Assembly: GCA_937959065.1 (NCBI GenBank)
Contig: CALGOI010000350.1
Span: 1 to 6,043, forward strand
Reading direction: 5' to 3'
From: an uncultured Ignavibacteriota bacterium
GTDB taxonomy: Bacteria > Bacteroidota > Ignavibacteria > Tepidaquicellales > Tepidaquicellaceae
DNA length: 6,043 nt
Shown here: positions 1 to 4,793 of the stretch, in pieces
How the letters are laid out: every line of letters starts with the position of its first letter
How positions within the stretch are numbered: the stretch's first letter is position 1
Position numbers and translations under genes: made by a program
The notes under the pieces: model-generated
What the model saw: the letters and a program-made list of their open reading frames with translations, nothing else
What the model was told of the DNA's origin: nothing
Database searches by the model: none

Positions 1-377
1 ATTAATTCATCCAGGTATGTAGGCTCATGACGGGAGTCGATAAGCACGAATACCATGTTTACATTTTCTCTCTCGCTGATGTAATCCTCAACAAGTTTTC
101 TCCAACCGGCTCTGATCTGCTCAGGCACTTTTGCGTAGCCATACCCCGGCAGATCAACTAAATAATATTCTTCATTAATTAGAAAATAATTCAATTGACG
201 TGTCTTTCCCGGTGCTGAACCTACTTTGGCAAGCGTTTTCTTACTGCAAACAGTATTTATGAGTGATGATTTACCTACATTAGACCTGCCAACAAATACA
301 AATTCGGATAAAACCGACGCAGGAAGGTTTCTAAGATCGTAAATACTTTTAATAAATTCTGCTGACTTTATCTTCAT
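1..377 (-). CDS. engB: Ribosome biogenesis GTP-binding protein EngB/YsxC/YihA, 3' end beyond the window
   Basis: Translating the minus strand from the ATG at 377 gives 125 complete codons that run off the left edge. The protein is a small TRAFAC-class GTPase. The G1 P-loop GRSNVGKS is at residues 30-37, a G2 threonine lies in the segment APGKTRQLN (T59), and the G3 motif DLPGYGYAKV starts at D75. The order GRSNVGKSSLIN, then PGKTRQ, then DLPGYGYA is diagnostic of the EngB family. The G4 motif (TKxD) and the C-terminus, roughly 70-80 residues, lie outside. An in-frame TAA at 384-386 excludes any longer N-terminus with an ATG. Family knowledge: EngB is usually essential and helps late 50S subunit assembly in the cytoplasm. 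No strong Shine-Dalgarno sequence precedes the start. It follows rplQ after about 103 bases and could be read from the ribosomal operon or from its own promoter. Confidence 0.95.
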   Translation of the reverse strand, partial: MKIKSAEFIKSIYDLRNLPASVLSEFVFVGRSNVGKSSLINTVCSKKTLAKVGSAPGKTRQLNYFLINEEYYLVDLPGYGYAKVPEQIRAGWRKLVEDYISERENVNMVFVLIDSRHEPTYLDEL

Positions 378-398
378 AATGCTTTAAATAAATGAAAA

Positions 399-454
399 TG
401 TCCCTAACCTCATTTGACTCTCTCTCATCAAGCACTTACCAGTAGTTAAGGACA
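399..454 (-). terminator. Inverted repeat with T-rich tail after rplQ: possible weak intrinsic terminator
   Basis: The bases at 399-408 and 445-454 are reverse complements except at one position, which can form a G-U pair in RNA. In the minus-strand transcript the arms read UGUCCUUAAC and GUUAGGGACA, giving a 10-bp stem around a 36-base loop. The loop contains a minor 4-bp inner pairing (TTGA/TCAA). On the minus strand the stem is followed directly by TTTTCATTTATTT, while the plus strand has no T-run on the other side, so the polarity fits the end of the rplQ transcript. The loop is longer than in classical terminators and the stem is only moderately G+C rich. It could instead be a read-through or RNA-processing point ahead of engB, or chance. 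Confidence 0.4.
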
Positions 455-480
455 CTAAACCTTATATTATTACAAAAATC

Positions 481-1047
481 TTATTCTTCGTCTTTCTTCT
501 TAGTCGTCTTCTTCTTAGTCTTAGCTTTTGTACCGGTTTCTTTTTTTGTTGCCTTTTTCTTTGTAGATTTCTCTTTCGCTTCAGGCTCTTCTGCTGATTT
601 CTTCTTTGTAGTTTTCTTTTTCTTTGTTGTCTTCTCTTCCTCTGCTTCTTCGATTTCCTTTACGTTATCAAAATCCACAAATTCAATTATTGCTGTATCT
701 CCACCGTCACCATATCTGTGACCTGTTTTCAATACCCTTGTATATCCCCCCTGCCTGTCAGCCATCTTTGGACCTATCTCTTCGAATAATTCCTTTACAG
801 CTTCATCGTCCTTAAGAAAACTCTTTGCTACCCTTCTTAAGTGAACTGATTTCTCAGGCACTGAATCATTATGTGCATGTCTTGCCTTTGTTACAAGCGG
901 CTCTATATACAGCCTTAATTCTTTTGCCTTGGCAAGGGTGGTCTTGATCCTCTTATTTTTAATTAAGCTGACGGATAAATTCGACATCAATGCCTTCCTG
1001 TGGCTTGCCGTTCTTCCTAGCTTTCTCTTTTTTGTCCTGTGTTCCAT
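481..1047 (-). CDS. rplQ: 50S ribosomal protein L17 with long lysine-rich C-terminal tail
   Basis: The 188-residue product has a typical L17 core at residues 1-127. It opens with MEHRTKKRKLGRTASHRKAL, continues with NLSVSLIKNKRIKTTLAKAKELR, and ends with GYTRVLKTGHRYGDGGDTAIIEFVD. L17 is a large-subunit protein that binds 23S rRNA near the exit-tunnel side. Residues 131-188 form an extra tail made almost only of Lys, Glu, Thr and Ala, with TTKKK at 140-144, 146-150 and 181-185. Common L17 proteins have about 115-130 residues, so this tail adds nearly half a core length. Tails of this sort are known in Bacteroidota-related lineages. The gene starts with ATG, ends with TAA, and lies 42 bases after rpoA in a very AT-rich gap without a visible Shine-Dalgarno sequence. 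It is probably the last ribosomal gene of the operon. Confidence 0.98.
   Translation of the reverse strand: MEHRTKKRKLGRTASHRKALMSNLSVSLIKNKRIKTTLAKAKELRLYIEPLVTKARHAHNDSVPEKSVHLRRVAKSFLKDDEAVKELFEEIGPKMADRQGGYTRVLKTGHRYGDGGDTAIIEFVDFDNVKEIEEAEEEKTTKKKKTTKKKSAEEPEAKEKSTKKKATKKETGTKAKTKKKTTKKKDEE
484..657 (-). repeat. Low-complexity purine-rich segment coding the L17 tail (degenerate TTKKK repeats)
   Basis: This segment encodes residues 131-188 of L17. On the coding strand it is nearly pure AAG/AAA/GAA/ACA-type codons. The peptide TTKKK is encoded at 616-630, 598-612 and 493-507, with a related STKKK at 553-567. By hand count the tail holds 23 lysines, 13 glutamates and 11 threonines in 58 residues. 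An acidic patch (131-138) comes first and the basic repeats follow. The repeat units are not identical in DNA, so this looks like a diverged low-complexity tract rather than a recent tandem duplication. It is likely disordered, which is inferred from composition. Confidence 0.75.
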
Positions 1048-1089
1048 TGTATATTAAAGCGAGAATTAATAGTTAATTATAAATTAAAA

Positions 1090-2082
1090 TTACTTAGCTT
1101 CTTCACCAATGTATTTATCAACATCCATCCCGAAATGAAGATTGAAGCTTTCTATAAGTTCACCTAATTCAGCAAGTGATTTTCTTCCGAAATTCCTGTA
1201 ATGAAGCATCTCTGATTCATTCTTTCTGACCAGGTCGGCAATTGTCTTAATATTAGCTGACCTCAGGCAGTTTTGCGATCTTACCGAGAGATCTAGCTCA
1301 TCAACGGGCATAAGTAATATTTTTTTAATTACTTCATCCTGTTCATCTTTCTCTTCTACTACCGGCTCGACCTCAACTGCATCAGGAGTCATACCTGTGA
1401 ATAACTGTATATGCTGGCTTAAAATTTTTGCAGCATAAATAAGAGCATCTTCCGGTTCAATAGAACCATCAGTATTGATCTCGAGGGTTAATTTCTCATA
1501 GTCGGTTCTTTGACCTACCCTGGTATTCTCGATCAAATAATTTACTTTAGTTACAGGTGTAAATATCGAATCCATGCTGATGAAACCAAGTGGAAGCTCT
1601 GCTTTCTTGTTCTCATCTGATGGAACATAACCTACTCCCTGTCCTAATCTCAATTCTATATCGAGATTTGCATCCTTATTCAAAGTCGCAATATGCTGAT
1701 CAGGATTCAATACTTCAAAATCAGCTGTTGCGTCCTGGATGTCCTTAGCTGTAAGGTCTTTAGGACCTTTTACGCTTAACTCTATCTTTGTACCTTTTCC
1801 TGTAATATCTTTAAATCTTACTTCCTTCAGGTTAAGGATTATTTCCGATAGATCTTCTACTACTCCCTTTATTGTCGTAAATTCATGTGGCGCATCGTTT
1901 ACCTTAATTGCAGTAATTGCCGTGCCGGGCAAAGACGATATCAATATTCTTCTAAGTGAGTTTCCGATTGTTACACCGAAACCTCTTTCGAGCGGCTGAA
2001 TCACAAACTTTCCGTATGTATCTGTATAGGTTGACTCTTCCTTTGCAACTTTCTCCGGCATTTGAATGTGAAATATCTTCAT
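1090..2082 (-). CDS. rpoA: DNA-directed RNA polymerase subunit alpha
   Basis: The 330-residue protein has the normal length and both domains of RpoA. The N-terminal domain (about 1-235) dimerises and nucleates the beta and beta' subunits. It shows FVIQPLERGFGVTIGNSLRR (27-46), then LPGTAI, and TRVGQRTDYEKLTLEINTDG (187-206). An acidic linker (about 236-252, rich in E and D) leads to the C-terminal domain, which contains DELDLSVRSQNCLRSANI (261-278) and YRNFGRKSLAELGELI (295-310). R268 and N271 correspond to the DNA-contacting R265 and N268 of E. coli alpha, which bind UP elements and activators. The ATG at 2082 is preferred over the internal M8 because it sits closer to rpsD, but the N-terminus is poorly conserved. 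The upstream gap is 40 bases and contains only a weak TTTAGG. Co-transcription with S4, S11 and S13 couples polymerase and ribosome supply. Confidence 0.99.
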   Translation of the reverse strand: MKIFHIQMPEKVAKEESTYTDTYGKFVIQPLERGFGVTIGNSLRRILISSLPGTAITAIKVNDAPHEFTTIKGVVEDLSEIILNLKEVRFKDITGKGTKIELSVKGPKDLTAKDIQDATADFEVLNPDQHIATLNKDANLDIELRLGQGVGYVPSDENKKAELPLGFISMDSIFTPVTKVNYLIENTRVGQRTDYEKLTLEINTDGSIEPEDALIYAAKILSQHIQLFTGMTPDAVEVEPVVEEKDEQDEVIKKILLMPVDELDLSVRSQNCLRSANIKTIADLVRKNESEMLHYRNFGRKSLAELGELIESFNLHFGMDVDKYIGEEAK

Positions 2083-2122
2083 AGTTTGCCTAAATGTATT
2101 TAATTTTTTAAAAACCTGGTTC

Positions 2123-2752
2123 TTACTTGGAGTACAACTCTACTATAAGCTGTTCGTTACCAATGAATGGTACCTCTTCCCTCTCAGGGCTCTTTAGGTA
2201 TGTTCCAGTCATGCTTGCCTTGTCTAATGATAACCAAGGCATTAACATATTATCCTTCATTCTCTTCATTGCATCGTGAAAGATCGGTAACTTCTTGCTG
2301 CCTTCTCTTACCCTGATTACGTCACCTGATTTTAATAAGTAAGATGGCCTGTCTACCACCTTATCATTAACTGTCAGATGTCTGTGCAGGACTAATTGTC
2401 TCGCCGATTTACGTGAAGGCGCAAGTCCTAATCTATAAAGAGTATTATCCAATCTGCTCTCTAAAATAGATACAAGATTATTACCGGTAACACCTTTTCT
2501 CCTTGATGCTTCCTTAAAATAATTCCTGAACTGCTTTTCAAGTAAGCCGTAAGTTTTTCTTACTTTCTGCTTCTCTCTAAGCTGTACAGCATAATCGGTC
2601 ATTCTTGTTCTTCTCGAAAGCCCGTGCTGTCCCGGAGGGTAGTTCTTGTTTTCAATAGGACACTTGTCTGTAAAACACTTCGTACCCTTTAAAAACAGTT
2701 TCTGACGCTCTCTGCGGCACAGTTTACAACTCGCATCTGTATATCTTGCCAT
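2123..2752 (-). CDS. rpsD: 30S ribosomal protein S4, four-cysteine zinc-binding form
   Basis: The 209-residue product matches S4, a primary 16S rRNA-binding protein that nucleates small-subunit assembly. The N-terminal segment has C9-x2-C12 and C26-x4-C31 in ASCKLCRRE and TKCFTDKCP, the C+ arrangement expected to hold one zinc ion. NYPPGQHGLSRR (37-48) follows, as in the family. The S4 RNA-binding domain covers about 98-160 (ESRLDNTLYRLG, then SARQLVLHRHLTVND). The C-terminus NEQLIVELYSK is canonical. Many Bacteroidota and Chlorobia are remembered to have the cysteine-free form, so the C+ form may help place the organism. The gene starts with ATG, 36 bases after rpsK. The gap is AT-rich without a recognisable Shine-Dalgarno sequence. 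In E. coli S4 represses its own operon by binding the mRNA leader; no comparable pseudoknot leader was recognised here. Confidence 0.99.
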   Translation of the reverse strand: MARYTDASCKLCRRERQKLFLKGTKCFTDKCPIENKNYPPGQHGLSRRTRMTDYAVQLREKQKVRKTYGLLEKQFRNYFKEASRRKGVTGNNLVSILESRLDNTLYRLGLAPSRKSARQLVLHRHLTVNDKVVDRPSYLLKSGDVIRVREGSKKLPIFHDAMKRMKDNMLMPWLSLDKASMTGTYLKSPEREEVPFIGNEQLIVELYSK

Positions 2753-2788
2753 TTAAATACAGTTATATATTTGATTACTATAAATAGT

Positions 2789-3175
2789 TTAAACTCTTCT
2801 TCTTTTTGGAGGTCTGCATCCATTATGAGGAAGCGGGGTAATGTCCTTGATCGATGTAATATCAAGACCGTTGGTATTTAGAGACCTTACTGCTGCATCT
2901 CTGCCCGAACCCACTCCTTTTATGAATACTTCAACTTTCCTTAATCCAAGGTCAAATGCTTCCTTAGCAGCAGCTTCAGCTGCTACCTGGGCGGCAAATG
3001 GTGTGCTCTTCTTTGAACCCTTGAATCCCATTCTGCCTGATGAAGCCCATGAAATAGTGTTACCATAAAGATCGGTAAGCGTCACTATTACATTATTGAA
3101 TGTTGCCTTGATGTGTGCAACTCCGTTTGCATCAACCTGGATCTTCTTCTTGTTCTTTTTAAATGACTTAGCCAA
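2789..3175 (-). CDS. rpsK: 30S ribosomal protein S11, TTG start
   Basis: The 128-residue protein is a full-length S11, located on the small-subunit platform next to the E site and the Shine-Dalgarno helix. Family landmarks are HIKATFNNVIVTLTDLYGNT (21-40), SSGRMGFKGSKKSTPFAAQ (45-63), GVGSGRDAAVRSLN (87-100) and the invariant end PHNGCRPPKRRRV (116-128). The start codon is TTG at 3173-3175. An in-frame TAG stands only one codon upstream, and the first internal ATG is at M49, so no ATG can serve a full-length protein. The expected N-terminus MAKSFKKNKKK follows directly. The stop is TAA. The gap to rpsM upstream is 36 bases and AT-rich. The gene lies between rpsM and rpsD, the standard alpha-operon order. 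Confidence 0.98.
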   Translation of the reverse strand: MAKSFKKNKKKIQVDANGVAHIKATFNNVIVTLTDLYGNTISWASSGRMGFKGSKKSTPFAAQVAAEAAAKEAFDLGLRKVEVFIKGVGSGRDAAVRSLNTNGLDITSIKDITPLPHNGCRPPKRRRV

Positions 3176-3180
3176 TTTCT
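3171..3180 (-). promoter_or_regulatory. rpsK translation start region, TTG in AGAAATTGGC
   Basis: Read on the minus strand, these ten bases are AGAAATTGGC, with TTG as the initiation codon and GC(T) opening the alanine codon. No GGAGG-like sequence lies in the 20 bases upstream, which are rich in A and T. The same ten bases occur at the rpsM start. The start is fixed by an in-frame TAG one codon before the TTG and by the conserved S11 N-terminus. Confidence 0.85.
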
Positions 3181-3211
3181 AACTATTTTACTTTAGACTA
3201 TTCTTTAAACT

Positions 3212-3595
3212 TTACTTCTTAGCTGCTGCTTTCTTTTTGCCGGCAACAGTTTTTCTCTTTCCTTTCCTTGTTCGGGCATTGGTTCTTGTCCTTTGTCCGT
3301 TTACAGGAAGACCTTTTCTGTGCCTTTTCCCTCTGTAAGTACCGATCTCCATCAGACGCTTTATGTTCATTTGGATCTCTGATCTTAATGCACCTTCAAC
3401 CGTTATTTCTGCATCAATTGCTGAACGGATCTCGTTTACTTCATCATCATTCAAATCTGATACTTTTCTGCTTTCGTCGATTCCTACCTGGGCAAGGATC
3501 TTCTCGGCTGTAGTCCTGCCAATTCCGAAAATAGAGGTTAACCCGATTACGATTCGTTTGTTCTTTGGTAAATCAATTCCGGCTATTCTTGCCAA
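3212..3595 (-). CDS. rpsM: 30S ribosomal protein S13, TTG start
   Basis: The 127-residue protein is S13, found in the head of the small subunit, where it contacts the large subunit (bridge B1) and P-site tRNA. It begins MARIAGIDLPKNKRIVIGLT, has the helix-hairpin-helix stretch SIFGIGRTTAEKIL (21-34), and carries the family signature GTYRGKRHRKGLPVNGQRTR near residues 85-104. The basic tail TRKGKRKTVAGKKKAAAKK ends it. The only possible start is TTG at 3593-3595. Upstream in the same frame there are five codons without ATG or GTG, then a TAA at 3611-3613. The first internal ATG is at M76. A purine run AAGAAGAAA lies immediately before the TTG, too close for normal Shine-Dalgarno spacing. It follows rpmJ after 46 bases and precedes rpsK by 36. 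Confidence 0.98.
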   Translation of the reverse strand: MARIAGIDLPKNKRIVIGLTSIFGIGRTTAEKILAQVGIDESRKVSDLNDDEVNEIRSAIDAEITVEGALRSEIQMNIKRLMEIGTYRGKRHRKGLPVNGQRTRTNARTRKGKRKTVAGKKKAAAKK

Positions 3596-3600
3596 TTTCT
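3591..3600 (-). promoter_or_regulatory. rpsM translation start region, TTG in AGAAATTGGC
   Basis: On the minus strand this reads AGAAATTGGC, identical to the rpsK start region, with the preceding bases AAGA extending a purine run. TTG is the initiation codon. An in-frame stop six codons upstream and the conserved start of S13 fix the position. No separate Shine-Dalgarno sequence is visible at the usual 6-10 base spacing. Confidence 0.85.
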
Positions 3601-3641
3601 TCTTATTTAATTATTATAATTTCTGTTTCTTTGCTTTGATC

Positions 3642-3755
3642 TTAACCCTGTCTTTGCTTGTGCTTGGGGTTAGGACAGATTACACGCACTACACCGTTTC
3701 TCTTTATGATCTTGCATTTATCGCACATTTTTTTTACCGAACTTCTTACTTTCAT
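3642..3755 (-). CDS. rpmJ: 50S ribosomal protein L36, zinc-binding form
   Basis: This short gene encodes 37 residues beginning MKVRSSVKKMCDKCKIIKRN and ending PNPKHKQRQG, followed by TAA. That is a complete L36, the smallest large-subunit protein, which binds 23S rRNA. The ligands C11, C14, C27 and H32 form the zinc ribbon of the C+ type of L36. The ATG at 3753-3755 is preferred over M10 because residues 1-9 match the family N-terminus. Upstream, AAGGGA at 3765-3770 lies 9 bases before the start and is the most Shine-Dalgarno-like sequence seen in the window. The gene sits 27 bases after infA and 46 bases before rpsM, the usual infA-rpmJ-rpsM order. A run of eight A residues on the coding strand lies at codons 7-10. 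Confidence 0.97.
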   Translation of the reverse strand: MKVRSSVKKMCDKCKIIKRNGVVRVICPNPKHKQRQG

Positions 3756-3764
3756 GACTGTATA

Positions 3765-3770
3765 TCCCTT
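3765..3770 (-). promoter_or_regulatory. Probable ribosome-binding site of rpmJ (AAGGGA)
   Basis: AAGGGA on the minus strand ends 9 bases before the rpmJ ATG, a workable spacing, and partly matches the consensus AAGGAGG. It supports the upstream ATG over the internal M10. Other genes in the window lack an equally good match. Confidence 0.5.
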
Positions 3771-3782
3771 ATTGTTTAAAAT

Positions 3783-4001
3783 TTATTTATAACGGTATGT
3801 TATACGTCCTTTTGTTAGATCATATGGTGAAAGCTCAACCGTTACCTTGTCACCCTGTAATATCCTGATAAAATTCATCCGCATCTTACCGGAAATATGC
3901 GCCAATACCTCATGACCGTTTTCAAGTTTTACCCTGAACGTTGTATTGGGAAGTATCTCCGAAATTACTCCATCTACTTTTATTAAATCCTGTTTTGACA
4001 T
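3783..4001 (-). CDS. infA: Translation initiation factor IF-1
   Basis: The 72-residue protein is full length for IF-1, a single S1-type OB-fold that binds the A site of the 30S subunit during initiation and assists IF-2 and IF-3. Landmarks are LPNTTFRVKLENGHEVLAHI (17-36), SGKMRMNFIRILQGDKVTVE (37-56) and LSPYDLTKGRITYRYK at the end. The ATG gives the expected start MSKQDLIKVDG. Stop codon TAA. The gene lies 20 bases after map and 27 before rpmJ, so it is almost certainly co-transcribed. No Shine-Dalgarno sequence is evident in the 20-base gap. Confidence 0.99.
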   Translation of the reverse strand: MSKQDLIKVDGVISEILPNTTFRVKLENGHEVLAHISGKMRMNFIRILQGDKVTVELSPYDLTKGRITYRYK

Positions 4002-4021
4002 CTGGCGTTTTTACTTCTTTA

Positions 4022-4783
4022 CTAATTTTGTCTTGTTAATATTTCGGGTTCCCCGTCTGTTATCAATACTGTGTGCTCAAAATGTGCTGACGGTTTATGA
4101 TCTCTCGTTACTATTGTCCACCCGTCACTATCTTCATATACATCTGCAGTACCATAATTTACCATTGGCTCGATAGCCAGCGTCATCCCGCTTTTGAGTT
4201 TCTGTCTTCCTGAAGGAGAATAATAATTCGGAACAGCCGGCTCTTCGTGGAGATTCTTACCTATACCATGACCAACCAACTCTCTTACAACCGAAAATCC
4301 TGAACCCTCTACAAACTCTTGAATTGCAAGTGAAATATCGTTAACTGTGTTTCCGTCCCTTGCCTGGCTTATACCTTTAAAAAGCGATTCCTCGGTGACT
4401 TTCAATAACTTTTCCTTCTGAGGGGAAATCTCACCAACTTTAAAAGTGTAAGCGCTGTCACCGTAATAACCGTTCTTCCTTACACCAACATCCACAGATA
4501 AAATATCACCTTCCTTCAGGACAATCCCATTTGGTATGCCGTGAACTACTACTTCGTTGACAGATGCACATATGCTTGCGGGGAATTTCTTCTTCTTGGT
4601 TCCATACCCTTTAAATGCCGGCTCACCTCCCCTGGATAATATAAACTCCTCTACTATCTTATCCAGTTCACTTGTCGTTACTCCCGGTTTTACAAAAGTA
4701 CCAATATGTTTAAGAACATCCGCTACTATCTTACAACTTTCGGAAATTAACTGGATTTCCTTTTCACTTTTTACCAATGACAT
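4022..4783 (-). CDS. map: Type I methionine aminopeptidase
   Basis: The 253-residue enzyme removes the N-terminal methionine from new proteins when the second residue is small. It has the pita-bread fold and the complete dinuclear metal site: D98 in LSVDVGVRKNGYYGD, D109, H172 in VGHGIGKNLHEEP, E205 in AIEPMV, and E236 in AHFEHTVL. H81 (VVHGIPN) and H179 correspond to the catalytic histidines of E. coli MetAP (H79, H178). The length is that of bacterial type Ia enzymes without an N-terminal extension. The ATG lies 10 bases after the secY stop codon, so translation is probably coupled. Adenylate kinase, found between secY and map in many bacteria, is absent here. The stop codon is TAG, as in secY; the other complete genes end in TAA. 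Confidence 0.99.
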   Translation of the reverse strand: MSLVKSEKEIQLISESCKIVADVLKHIGTFVKPGVTTSELDKIVEEFILSRGGEPAFKGYGTKKKKFPASICASVNEVVVHGIPNGIVLKEGDILSVDVGVRKNGYYGDSAYTFKVGEISPQKEKLLKVTEESLFKGISQARDGNTVNDISLAIQEFVEGSGFSVVRELVGHGIGKNLHEEPAVPNYYSPSGRQKLKSGMTLAIEPMVNYGTADVYEDSDGWTIVTRDHKPSAHFEHTVLITDGEPEILTRQN

Positions 4784-4793
4784 CTCTGTATTT

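Noticed and set aside
378..480. Dedicated promoter for engB
   Set aside because: No convincing -35/-10 pair or Bacteroidota-type -33/-7 motif was found at suitable spacing; only the inverted repeat is supported.
1739..1999. Plus-strand open frame inside rpoA
   Set aside because: It is fully antisense to the conserved N-terminal domain of RpoA, with composition explained by the other strand. The other plus-strand frames at 624-815, 2841-3068, 3268-3513, 3946-4176, 4557-4850, 4876-5139 and 5539-5742 are rejected on the same grounds.
1090..2061. rpoA starting at the internal M8
   Set aside because: Possible, because the first seven residues are not conserved, but nothing in the sequence favours it and the first ATG gives normal family length and spacing.
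3176..3211. S4-binding operon leader or pseudoknot in the rpsM-rpsK or nearby gaps
   Set aside because: The gaps are short, AT-rich and show no inverted repeats that I could trace by eye, so no regulatory RNA is claimed.
3363..3779. Plus-strand open frame of 138 codons across rpsM and rpmJ
   Set aside because: It lies antisense to two certain ribosomal genes in this AT-rich strand, has no family resemblance I recognise, and extends only because the opposite frame lacks stops.
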